Positions 1 through 8,435 of a stretch of 17,435 nt of DNA are shown one piece after another. The notes under the pieces are model-generated. The model made no database searches, was not told where the DNA came from, and worked only from the letters and a program-made list of their open reading frames with translations. The position numbers were made by a program, and so were the translations under genes. Each line of letters starts with the position of its first letter. Position 1 is the first letter of the stretch. The DNA comes from Scalindua sp964584595 (GTDB lineage: Bacteria > Planctomycetota > Brocadiia > Brocadiales > Scalinduaceae), in assembly GCA_964584595.1 (NCBI GenBank), contig CAZPAM010000054.1:1-17435 (forward strand). The letters run 5' to 3'.

Positions 1-378
1 TCCCGTATCAAGGGAAAAGATACCAAGCCGGAAAAGAAAGTACGTTCAATCTTACATAAAAATGGTTTTCGTTTTCGTCTGAACAGAAAAGATTTACCAG
101 GCAAACCGGATATTGTTTTACCTAAATACAAATCTGTTGTACTGGTACACGGCTGTTTCTGGCACAGACATCCCCGTTGCAAGCTTGCCTATAACCCCAA
201 GAGCAGGGTAAAATTCTGGCAGAACAAATTCAGCGAAAACATCGAACGTGATAAATTCGTAAAAAAAGAACTCCGAAAAAAAGGTTGGAAAGTAATTGTT
301 GTATGGGAATGTGAAATAAGGAACATAGAAAAATTAAAGAAGATTCTCTCAAAGAAATTAAATAGTGTCTGTCTCTAA
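1..378 (+). CDS. vsr: Vsr very-short-patch mismatch endonuclease, 5'-truncated by window edge
   Basis: The frame is open from base 1 to a TAA at 376-378 (125 codons seen). The protein begins inside the conserved SRIKGKDTKPE segment, so only about 10-15 N-terminal residues are missing. Motifs visible: GKPDIV with the catalytic Asp (about residue 37 of the fragment), HGCFWH with the aromatic pair that wedges into the mismatch in E. coli Vsr, and a Cys/His set (GC, WHRH, RC, WEC) matching the family's structural zinc site. Known role: Vsr nicks 5' of the T in T:G mismatches left by deamination of 5-methylcytosine and so protects sites of a Dcm-type methylase. Vsr genes usually sit beside a cytosine methyltransferase; if so here, it lies left of the window. 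The gene is 96 bp upstream of the defence operon on the same strand with no obvious terminator between. Some defence islands carry stand-alone Vsr-like nucleases, so a direct defence role is also possible. Confidence 0.93.
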   Translation, partial: SRIKGKDTKPEKKVRSILHKNGFRFRLNRKDLPGKPDIVLPKYKSVVLVHGCFWHRHPRCKLAYNPKSRVKFWQNKFSENIERDKFVKKELRKKGWKVIVVWECEIRNIEKLKKILSKKLNSVCL

Positions 379-474
379 TTATTCAAAAACAGAGGTTTCA
401 CATGCTAAGTATAAATAGTTGTAATGTAATCATTGAGATATTTAATCCCTTCTTACCTTCTAGTTAGTTATTTC

Positions 475-2109
475 ATGGATATTCATCCCAAATACATAGA
501 ATCTCATACTGTTTCTGAAGCAGAAAGAATTGTATTCAGACACATTAAAAAGGCAAGACTGCAGGGAGATTACTATGCATTTCATTCACTTATGTTGCCC
601 GGACACAGGAACAATCTGACAGGAGAAACAGATTTTCTCATTCTGACACCTGAAGGATTTATTGTCCTGGAAGTAAAAGGAGGGATAATTTCGGTCAATG
701 AGAATTCTGAATGGTTTACCGAGACGAGAGGTGGCAATATTCATAGAATAAAACAGAATCCTTTTCTGCAGGCAAAAAACAACATGTACAGTATTCAAGA
801 CGAAATGATAAAAGCATCAATGCCGTTCAGGAAACACCTCAACCTGATGGGTTTTGGTGTGATATTTCCAGAATGCAAATTTAAAATTGAATCCATTGAA
901 ATTGAACGTTCAACGCTACTCGATGCATCAGGTTTACTTAATGATGATTCTATTGGCAATTTTATAAACCAACTTGAAATATACTGGAAAGAACGACTCC
1001 GAAATAAACCGGTAGCATTTGATTCTTCAGATATTAAGAGAATAAGACACTGGCTTCGTCCAAAATATTATGGTGTTAAAAGTCTGAGAGCTGAACAAGA
1101 GAAATTATCTGAAAGAATGGTTTCATTAGTTGATGAACAGATGGATTTCCTGGAGATAACCAGAGACAAATCCAGAATTATCTGTCATGGTGGAGCCGGT
1201 ACCGGTAAAACCCTTCTCGGACTTGAATATACACGGTTAAGGAGAGCAAAAGACCTAAAGGTCCTTTTCATCGTCCCCAGTCAAATGTTTTTTCGATACC
1301 TTGTAAACCGTGGATACAAGGAACCATGGATTATCACATTTGAAGAAATAGGAAAAATTAAAAATCATAGTTTAGATATGGTTGTTGTTGATGAATCCCA
1401 GGATTTGATGTCATTAGAAAACTTCCAAAAAATAGATAAAGTCCTTAAGGGTGGAATAAGCAAAGGAAGTTGGCTGATTCTAATTGATGATCAGAATCAA
1501 ACAGGAATAGACGGAAAGTTTGACTCAGATTATTACTCTTGTCTTAAAAGTCTTTCTGAAATTGATTTTCCATTACCAAGAAATATAAGAAATACTAAAG
1601 AAATAATAGATGTGACAAAATTATTGACATCCAGAGATATTGGTAAAAAAGGGACCGGGTTTGGGAGTGTTAAGTTTATGAAATACAAAAATACAAATGA
1701 AATGGGCATGAATGTAAGTTCTTATATTAAAAAGCAAAGAATTGCAGATTTAGGAAATGATATGATAGTCATACTTGGCAGAAATGATATAGACTTAAGT
1801 GCAGTTGCAAGAGAAATTGAAGGACATGGTCATGCTGTTATTGAACTAAACAGAAATAATATTGCCGAGTATCCACTTGATAGTATAATGTATTCATCAA
1901 TAAAAGACTTTAAAGGTATTGAAGCATTCATAATAATAGTAGACATTGGTGAATTTCCAACAGAAGAAGAGCTGGCTTCAACACTCCTTTATGTTGCGGT
2001 TACACGTGCCACCGGACACTTAATATTACTATATCCTGAATCAATGAGGAAAATTATTGCTGAAACAGAATATAAAAACCTGAAACAAGAAATGAGTAAT
2101 GAGGCTTGA
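475..2109 (+). CDS. NERD-domain nuclease fused to SF1 (UvrD-like) helicase
   Basis: Numbering is from the ATG at 475 (544 aa). A TTG at 433 would add 14 hydrophobic residues; neither start has a good Shine-Dalgarno, and ATG 475 begins just before the NERD domain, so it is preferred. Residues about 12-120 form a NERD domain, a PD-(D/E)xK nuclease relative: GETDFLIL supplies Asp53 and LEVKGG supplies Glu66 and Lys68, so the active-site set looks intact. The rest is an SF1 helicase: Walker A GGAGTGKT (239-246), Walker B VVVDESQD (303-310), DDQNQ (338-342), NIRNT and a C-terminal YVAVTRA (506-512). NERD-helicase fusions are known, and the single-gene phage defence protein Nhi is a nuclease-helicase of comparable logic. 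It is the first gene of the operon and runs into the DrmA gene, so I infer it supplies DNA unwinding plus cleavage, perhaps replacing the missing DrmC nuclease. Confidence 0.9.
   Translation: MDIHPKYIESHTVSEAERIVFRHIKKARLQGDYYAFHSLMLPGHRNNLTGETDFLILTPEGFIVLEVKGGIISVNENSEWFTETRGGNIHRIKQNPFLQAKNNMYSIQDEMIKASMPFRKHLNLMGFGVIFPECKFKIESIEIERSTLLDASGLLNDDSIGNFINQLEIYWKERLRNKPVAFDSSDIKRIRHWLRPKYYGVKSLRAEQEKLSERMVSLVDEQMDFLEITRDKSRIICHGGAGTGKTLLGLEYTRLRRAKDLKVLFIVPSQMFFRYLVNRGYKEPWIITFEEIGKIKNHSLDMVVVDESQDLMSLENFQKIDKVLKGGISKGSWLILIDDQNQTGIDGKFDSDYYSCLKSLSEIDFPLPRNIRNTKEIIDVTKLLTSRDIGKKGTGFGSVKFMKYKNTNEMGMNVSSYIKKQRIADLGNDMIVILGRNDIDLSAVAREIEGHGHAVIELNRNNIAEYPLDSIMYSSIKDFKGIEAFIIIVDIGEFPTEEELASTLLYVAVTRATGHLILLYPESMRKIIAETEYKNLKQEMSNEA
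2101..2104 (+). promoter_or_regulatory. Ribosome binding site GAGG deciding the drmA-like start
   Basis: GAGG lies 6 bases before the ATG at 2111 and within the last codons of the upstream gene, whose TGA ends at 2109. The competing ATG at 2099 lies before this site and has no purine-rich site of its own. The arrangement suggests translational coupling and favours the 2111 start. Confidence 0.5.
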
Positions 2110-2110
2110 A

Positions 2111-5100
2111 ATGGAAGTTCTCCAAAAAAGAAATCTTATTAAAGAATACATAAAAAGGCAGGTAATTGGACCTGTTAACGGCGAGGATGAAGAGATTAAT
2201 GAGGATCCGTGGTTATATTATATTAGCGGTGTACTTTTTCCGATTAATGCTGAAAACAGAAATAATGAAATATACATGTCAATGGAAGATGGTATGGACA
2301 AGGACGAGGATTCTCGCATTGCAATGGCTGAACAGATATCTACATTATCTGGAAAGCTGTTCCCTTCTTCCATGGGAATTATGGCTTATACAGAAAGTGA
2401 CACTGAGAATATTACCATCAAAGTAAATTATGCAACTTATTCCAAAGAAGGGAATTTATGGAGAAGGCACCCATGGAAATTGTCATTGAATGTTGATGAA
2501 ATACAAGCCGTTCAAAAAGATATCCGTCTGGAAAATGCCCCCGGATACTTAAGACTTATCAAATATATCAGAAAAGATTTGAAACGTATATCCGTGTATC
2601 TGGTAAATGATGGTAAGCTCCCTGAAAATCACAGGAACAGATTAAGCAAAGCAATTTATCAGCCTGAAATCAGAATTGTTGGTTCGGACAATAACACGTT
2701 CAGTGATATCCGGCCAGGGAGAACCGGTAAAATACCATTAGAAGACAAAATATTATATATGCAGTATCGGAAACACAAAGTTTATGCGACAGCATATGGT
2801 TGTGCTGCTCAATGGGTAATTAACACGGAAAACCTTTGCACGGAAGTGTCAACAACTTTTGTTCCTGAGCAAGAAGTTTCTCCGATTTCATTCGAGATTG
2901 AAGGAGTTGAAAATGTTTTAAACTTGCAATATCTAAGTCATAACCTAGTGTCTAGCAGGCATGACAATGTTATTTCTGAACTGCAAAATTTCCTGAATAT
3001 ATATAGAACATGGACCAATAATTTACCACAGAACAATTCCGATGTTGAAACAGATACAAAAGAGTTTCAGGCTGTAATTAGATATAACAATGAAGCCATA
3101 TCCAGAATAGAGGAGGGAATCAAGCTTCTGGAGCGTGATGATGTTGTCAGGGAGGCATTTGCGCTGACAAATCTAGTCATGCTTATGCAATTAGCACATT
3201 CAAAGAATATTATAAAACCTAAAAAGGACATCAAACCATGGAAAGATTATGCCAACCTCACTGAAGAATTTCGCTGGAGACCTTTTCAGCTAGCATTTCT
3301 TCTCTTGAGTATCGTTCCCACTGCCAATAAGAAAGCTTATAGAGATATTGTCGACCTTATATGGTTTCCAACTGGTGGCGGTAAAACAGAGGCCTACCTT
3401 GGCCTGTCTGCATTTACAATTATTTTGCAGCGTTTAAGAGCTCCTGGCAAAGGGCATGGTACGTCTGTGATCTCACGTTACACAATGCGACTTTTAACAT
3501 CCCAGCAGTTTGAAAGAACTTCAGCACTAATATGTGCACTTGAACTTATTAGAAAATGCTGGCCTGACAAGCTGGGAGAGGATTCAATATCACTTGGTTT
3601 GTGGCTTGGCCGTGATATGACACCAAACACTGTAGATGATGCAGATGAACGATTGAACAACCTACTTAGCGAAGACTCTCCTTTACAAAATAATCCCTTC
3701 AAACTTAATAGTTGTCCCTGTTGCAATTCTCCTCTTCTGCCTGCAGTTAAGTCTGAGAATAACGATGATTATGGATATCAGTTGAACGGTAGAAGGCTGG
3801 AAGTAAAATGTTTAAACTCTGCCTGTCCGATGACATATGGGATACCTGTAATAGTTGTTGACGAACAAATATATAATGAAACACCAACAATAATTATTGG
3901 GACCATTGATAAATTTGCCCGTCTTGCGTGGACAGAAAGAGCTGGCTGGATACTTAACGGAAAAAATGGTAAATATCCTCCGGTTTCTCTTATTATTCAG
4001 GATGAACTTCATCTTGTTTCCGGTCCATTAGGTAGCCTAGCCGGTGTTTATGAAACGGCTGTCGAAAGTTTATGTTCCGGCGAAGGTTCCAAACCATATA
4101 TAATTGCATCAGCTGCAACGGTGAGAAGAGCAGACGAACAATGTATGGCACTATATGGTCGTCATGTTAGATTGTTTCCTTCGCCCGGACTTGATGAATC
4201 TGATAATTTCTTTTCAGTAAGAAACAGTAAATGTGCAGGCAGAACTTACATGGGAGTAATGACACCTCACGTCAGTCAGACCACAGCAGCTGTTAGAACC
4301 CATGCAATCCTGCTCCAGGCACCAAAGGAGGCAGAAATAACAGAAGCTACCAGTGATGCTTATTGGACTCTTGTCTCATATTTCAATAGTGTAAGGGAAC
4401 TCGGTGTATCAACAACTCTGGCAGCAGACGACATACCGGACAGATTAAAAGTATTACAGGGAGATCCAGATGTTTGCCGACAAATAACGGAAAACAATTT
4501 TACAGATCTTTATAGTGAAAAAACCGGTGCAGAATTAAATGATATTCTCGCAAGATTAGGACGGACTAAAGATTATGAAGACAGCCTTGGGCTTCTGCTT
4601 ACAACAAACATAATCTCTGTAGGCATTGATGTTGAAAGATTGGGACTGATGCTGGTAAATGGTCAACCCAAAGCGACTGCAGAATACATTCAGGCTACAA
4701 GCAGGGTTGGTCGTGACGTACAAATGCCAGGATTGATAGTTACACTATACAGTGCAATTAAACCCAGGGATCGCTCACATTATGAAAATTTTGTTTCTTA
4801 CCATTCTACTCTTTATACATGTGTTGAGCCATCAAGTATAACTCCATATTCAAAGCCTTCACGTGATCGTGCGCTTCATGCGGTAATGGTTATAATGGCC
4901 AGAAATCTGTCTGAACATCTTTCAGGAAATGAAGATGCTCGGAGAATCCCAGATCATGACATAGAAGTTGAGCAGATAAAGGAAATAATCCAGAAGAGAG
5001 TGGCACTGGTAGCACCTGATGAGAGAGGAGATACTGCACAGGAATTAGAATTCAAGTTCAAGCAATGGCTTGAGTGGGCGAATCAAACCCTCTGCTATGA

Positions 5101-5245
5101 TGTTAGAAATAACACTGCGATCTCCAGTCTTCTACATAGAGAAATCAACCCAGATGATTTAAAGACAGGCTGGCGCACTCTGGATTCCATGCGCTCTGTT
5201 GACTACGAAACAAGAATTGTTATTGAAGGGGATCCAACGTTATGA
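2111..5245 (+). CDS. drmA: DISARM DrmA-type SF2 helicase
   Basis: 1044 aa from ATG 2111 (1048 from ATG 2099). Motifs in order: Walker A WFPTGGGKTE (418-427), a zinc-ribbon-like Cys set (C535, C538, C567, C572), DEXH box QDELHL (DELH 631-634), SAAT (667-670), motif V TNIISVGIDV (832-841) and motif VI QATSRVGR (861-868) with the arginine finger. A SHYENF stretch follows, as I recall is usual in DrmA. Length and the FPTGGGKTEAY signature match DrmA, the large helicase of the DISARM restriction system. The N-terminal 380 residues carry no domain I can name. In characterised DISARM, DrmA and DrmB form a complex that acts on incoming phage DNA. Here the gene follows the NERD-helicase by 1 base and overlaps drmB by 4 bases (ATGA at 5242-5245). 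The DpdJ family and other DrmA relatives are alternatives, but the adjacent DUF1998 gene favours DrmA. Confidence 0.92.
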   Translation: MEVLQKRNLIKEYIKRQVIGPVNGEDEEINEDPWLYYISGVLFPINAENRNNEIYMSMEDGMDKDEDSRIAMAEQISTLSGKLFPSSMGIMAYTESDTENITIKVNYATYSKEGNLWRRHPWKLSLNVDEIQAVQKDIRLENAPGYLRLIKYIRKDLKRISVYLVNDGKLPENHRNRLSKAIYQPEIRIVGSDNNTFSDIRPGRTGKIPLEDKILYMQYRKHKVYATAYGCAAQWVINTENLCTEVSTTFVPEQEVSPISFEIEGVENVLNLQYLSHNLVSSRHDNVISELQNFLNIYRTWTNNLPQNNSDVETDTKEFQAVIRYNNEAISRIEEGIKLLERDDVVREAFALTNLVMLMQLAHSKNIIKPKKDIKPWKDYANLTEEFRWRPFQLAFLLLSIVPTANKKAYRDIVDLIWFPTGGGKTEAYLGLSAFTIILQRLRAPGKGHGTSVISRYTMRLLTSQQFERTSALICALELIRKCWPDKLGEDSISLGLWLGRDMTPNTVDDADERLNNLLSEDSPLQNNPFKLNSCPCCNSPLLPAVKSENNDDYGYQLNGRRLEVKCLNSACPMTYGIPVIVVDEQIYNETPTIIIGTIDKFARLAWTERAGWILNGKNGKYPPVSLIIQDELHLVSGPLGSLAGVYETAVESLCSGEGSKPYIIASAATVRRADEQCMALYGRHVRLFPSPGLDESDNFFSVRNSKCAGRTYMGVMTPHVSQTTAAVRTHAILLQAPKEAEITEATSDAYWTLVSYFNSVRELGVSTTLAADDIPDRLKVLQGDPDVCRQITENNFTDLYSEKTGAELNDILARLGRTKDYEDSLGLLLTTNIISVGIDVERLGLMLVNGQPKATAEYIQATSRVGRDVQMPGLIVTLYSAIKPRDRSHYENFVSYHSTLYTCVEPSSITPYSKPSRDRALHAVMVIMARNLSEHLSGNEDARRIPDHDIEVEQIKEIIQKRVALVAPDERGDTAQELEFKFKQWLEWANQTLCYDVRNNTAISSLLHREINPDDLKTGWRTLDSMRSVDYETRIVIEGDPTL

Positions 5246-7062
5246 GTGTGATCATGAAAATCAGACAATCACAGGCCTTGTTTCCGTTTGGTACAGGTGC
5301 AATTATTAACTACCAGGGCCAGTCATTTATAGCCTGTGATATTAGTAGATGGAGAGCAGGTAATACCAATAATGTTATTAACGAAGAACGTCTAGCAAGA
5401 CGCTTGCATGTTGAATATTTTAGATCTCCTCCGGCATTCGATAGTAGTAACCTCCGGCTAGGAATTCCAGTATTTCGTTTTCCACGATGGCTGTTTTGTC
5501 CCAGTAAAAGGTGCCGAAGACTTTTTAAATTGAGTTTGCGAGATGAGACTGGGAAACATCCCAAATGCCCAGGGTGCAATCATTTAGTATCTCCGATGCG
5601 CTTTGTTGTTGCTTGTGAACATGGTCATATCCAGGATGTGCCCTGGGGCTGGTGGGCACACAGGAATCATGAAGCAAGATGTGAAATCTTTGATAGAAAC
5701 CTGAGATTCAGAATTAGGGATGGTGCTATTGATGGTTCTCTTGGATCACTCATAGTTGAATGCATGTCATGTAATAGTTCAAATGACTTGTCACAGATTA
5801 TACGTACCAGTTTTTCATGTAAAGGCAAGCATCCCTGGCTTGCTAATACTCCTACTTCAACATGTGATGCAAATACCAAGGTTTTGCAGAGAGGTTCCAG
5901 TAATCTTAGATATGATTTTACTAAAGAAACTGTCAGTATACCTCCGTATACTGATTTTAATTATTGGTCAGATGATGTTCGAAGGATAACGACACAACAG
6001 GATTTTAGTACTCTTTTACGTACTGACCGGACTAACCCTATGTTTGATTTGCTTGTTGAAAGAATAGCTGATGAACTGGGAGTTGATGATGAGCTTGTCA
6101 TTCAGGCGGTGTCACATCAATCAGGTTCATCTGATTTGCCAGTAGTACACAGTATGGAATTTGAAGAGTATCGTGCACTTACGGCAAACGACAGGGATCA
6201 TCATCCTTTGGACAAATTCCAGAAGAAGAAAGCCAATATTGAAACTTTGACTGATAGTGAAGATGGAGAGATTTCCTGTGAACCAATTCATTCTTTAGCA
6301 TCTATGATTAAGTCTGTGCATATATTGCACAGATTGAGAATTGTAAGAGTTCTCAATGGTTATTCCAGAATTAATCGTAGCAGTGAGAACATGGTACCTG
6401 TAAATATAGGTGATCCTGATCTAAGATGGTTGCCAGCAGTTGAATATTACGGAGAAGGATTCTTCGTTGAGGTTAAAGCAGATAAGCTCAAAAAGTTTGC
6501 AGCAATTGATTCGGTAAGGAAACAGGGCGAAAAGCTCATTAACAGGTTTTTGGATTTGCCCCAGGGCTTCAGATCAACTTATCCTGGCGGCGATTCCTTT
6601 CAGCCAACATCTGAGTTTATTATTCTGCACACGCTATCACATATTCTTATGCTGCAAATGCAATTTCTGTCAGGCTATTCGTCATCATCTATAAGAGAAA
6701 GAATATACTGTGATTTTCCTGACACAAATGATGAGAATAAGTCTGGAATTCTTTTGTTTACATCATCGGGTGATGCCGAAGGTGGTATGGGTGGGCTTGC
6801 GAAGTATGGTAAACCGGAGAATCTGTTCCCAGTAATTATTGACGCCCTAGAGAATTCGGTTAACTGTTCCTACGATCCAGTGTGCTATGAAAGCCCGGGA
6901 CAAGGAATTGATGGGTTGAATCTTGCTGCCTGCTATGCCTGTTCCCTCGTGCCTGAAACCAGTTGTGCATATCGGAACCAGTTTCTTGACAGGACTCTGT
7001 TGATAGACAGGAAAATTGGATTCTTTAATAAGATAATTGAGGTATCTTCATCATATGCCTAA
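5242..7062 (+). CDS. drmB: DISARM DrmB-type protein with DUF1998
   Basis: 606 aa; the start ATG overlaps the drmA stop as ATGA, with AGGGG at 5227-5231, 10 bases upstream. The N-terminus has the RQSQ...FGTGAI segment seen in DrmB proteins. An N-terminal zinc cluster is likely: C86, C91, C109 and C112, followed by ACEHGHIQDVPW (124-135). The C-terminus is a DUF1998 domain: HTLSHIL from H463, then Cys542, Cys548, Cys564, Cys567 and Cys575 in the C..C...AC.AC.LVPETSC layout and a closing FLDRTLL. There are no helicase motifs. DUF1998 is found in DrmB and, fused, in Druantia DruE and related helicases. DrmB pairs physically with DrmA in the DISARM complex. I infer the same partnership here from the overlapping, conserved gene order. 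Confidence 0.92.
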   Translation: MSVIMKIRQSQALFPFGTGAIINYQGQSFIACDISRWRAGNTNNVINEERLARRLHVEYFRSPPAFDSSNLRLGIPVFRFPRWLFCPSKRCRRLFKLSLRDETGKHPKCPGCNHLVSPMRFVVACEHGHIQDVPWGWWAHRNHEARCEIFDRNLRFRIRDGAIDGSLGSLIVECMSCNSSNDLSQIIRTSFSCKGKHPWLANTPTSTCDANTKVLQRGSSNLRYDFTKETVSIPPYTDFNYWSDDVRRITTQQDFSTLLRTDRTNPMFDLLVERIADELGVDDELVIQAVSHQSGSSDLPVVHSMEFEEYRALTANDRDHHPLDKFQKKKANIETLTDSEDGEISCEPIHSLASMIKSVHILHRLRIVRVLNGYSRINRSSENMVPVNIGDPDLRWLPAVEYYGEGFFVEVKADKLKKFAAIDSVRKQGEKLINRFLDLPQGFRSTYPGGDSFQPTSEFIILHTLSHILMLQMQFLSGYSSSSIRERIYCDFPDTNDENKSGILLFTSSGDAEGGMGGLAKYGKPENLFPVIIDALENSVNCSYDPVCYESPGQGIDGLNLAACYACSLVPETSCAYRNQFLDRTLLIDRKIGFFNKIIEVSSSYA

Positions 7063-8422
7063 AGATCTTCTTCCTCCATATGAGTGTATGACCAAGGAAC
7101 AGGATGAAGCAATATTACACCCTGATCATAAAAGCCTGCTTGTTATAGGACCACCCGGATGTGGCAAGACAGTAATCGCTTTGTATAGAGCTGGAGAACT
7201 TGTTAGAAAAAAGAAAAAAGTTCATGTTTTAGTGTATGGCAAGGTTTTATTATCATATATTGACAGGTCTGTTAAAGAAAATGATATTAATATTAAAACC
7301 AGCACCTTTCATACATGGTTTTTTAACCATATAAAAAGAACATTCTATGCAATGCCTCCACAGACAAATAAATACGATTTTGACTTCAGTAAAATATTCG
7401 AATGGTATGCCGAGAAAGGTGCTCTTGAAAATGTTTTTGATCACCTTGTTGTTGATGAAGGACAGGATCTCCCTCTTGATTTCTTCAGACTCGCTACACG
7501 AATCTCAGGAAATCTGACTGTTTTTGCGGACGAGAATCAGGCTATCTTCCAGGGGCTCAATTCTTCAATCGCGGAAATCAGGAAGGCGGTTAGAAAATTC
7601 TCCCCGAAAGAAGTGCATCTTGTTAAAAACTTCAGAAATACAAAAAGAATTGCTGTTTTTGCATCGTTATTCATGACTGAAGGGATTGAGACAGGAAAAA
7701 CAGAATTGCCAGACAAGATTGGGGAGCTTCCACTGCTATGCAAGGCCAGTAATATGAATGAACAGGTAGAATACATTAAGAACCATGTAAAAACCTTTCC
7801 AAACAAAAGTGTAGGTGTCTTTCTTCCAACAAAAGATAGTGTAATAAATTATTACAACACATTAAGAACAACATACGGGGAAAATGTGCAACATTACATT
7901 GGAGGTGGCAATGTGGATCCTCCTGATTTTGGTAAAGATGGAATATTCGTGGTAACTTATTCTAGTGCCAAGGGGCTGGAATTTGATGATGTGTTTGTTC
8001 CGGACCTGCACAGATTTAATTTAGATGATGGACAGCCGGTAAGAAAAATGCAGCTCTATGTAGTTTTTACAAGACCCAGGGATCGGCTTTTTTTGATGTA
8101 CGTTGGAAGCACGTCAATCTCTTTCCAGAGAATCATTGATGAGAACAATAACCATAGTGAACTAATAAAAGAGATATCGCTTAATGGTCATCAAGTGAAA
8201 GAAAATGCTGATGTGTCAAATGAGAAGATCAAAATGTCAGAGTACTATGATCGTATTTCAGGAGAATTTGGTGAGTTTGATACGGACAGATTTATTAAAA
8301 TATTCAGAAGACGATATCAGGACACTGACTTTGTCAATAAAAAGGAACTTGAAGTCTGTATTGATGAAAATATACCTGGTCCGTATAATATTCAGAAGCT
8401 GAAACAATTATTATACTTATAG
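7055..8422 (+). CDS. UvrD/Rep-like SF1 helicase, second helicase of the DISARM-like operon
   Basis: 455 aa from ATG 7055. A TTG at 7037 would extend it by 6 residues but lies deeper in drmB; the ATG overlaps drmB by 8 bases, with GAGG at 7039-7042 (spacing 12). Motifs: Walker A GPPGCGKT (32-39), Walker B VVDEGQD (132-138), ADENQ (158-162), NFRNT (192-196), motif V TYSSAKGLEFDDV (about 301-313) and motif VI YVVFTRPRDRL (335-345). It is shorter than UvrD (about 720 aa), with reduced 1B/2B insertions, and has no nuclease domain. The last 90 residues carry no domain I recognise. The position between drmB and the unknown fifth gene makes it an operon member rather than a housekeeping helicase. Canonical DISARM has no UvrD-like component, although class 1 uses the SNF2 helicase DrmD. 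Confidence 0.88.
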   Translation: MPKDLLPPYECMTKEQDEAILHPDHKSLLVIGPPGCGKTVIALYRAGELVRKKKKVHVLVYGKVLLSYIDRSVKENDINIKTSTFHTWFFNHIKRTFYAMPPQTNKYDFDFSKIFEWYAEKGALENVFDHLVVDEGQDLPLDFFRLATRISGNLTVFADENQAIFQGLNSSIAEIRKAVRKFSPKEVHLVKNFRNTKRIAVFASLFMTEGIETGKTELPDKIGELPLLCKASNMNEQVEYIKNHVKTFPNKSVGVFLPTKDSVINYYNTLRTTYGENVQHYIGGGNVDPPDFGKDGIFVVTYSSAKGLEFDDVFVPDLHRFNLDDGQPVRKMQLYVVFTRPRDRLFLMYVGSTSISFQRIIDENNNHSELIKEISLNGHQVKENADVSNEKIKMSEYYDRISGEFGEFDTDRFIKIFRRRYQDTDFVNKKELEVCIDENIPGPYNIQKLKQLLYL

Positions 8423-8425
8423 GAG
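8421..8425 (+). promoter_or_regulatory. Ribosome binding site AGGAG of the fifth operon gene
   Basis: AGGAG overlaps the last bases of the upstream helicase gene (stop at 8422) and lies 10 bases before the ATG at 8436. The earlier GTG at 8427 would leave a 1-base spacer, which argues for the ATG. Confidence 0.55.
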
Positions 8426-8435
8426 AGTGAGAAGG

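Noticed and set aside
2111..7062. Druantia or Dpd system instead of DISARM
   Set aside because: Druantia has one giant DruE protein with fused DUF1998, and Dpd carries deazaguanine-insertion genes; here separate DrmA- and DrmB-like genes are adjacent and no such genes are seen.
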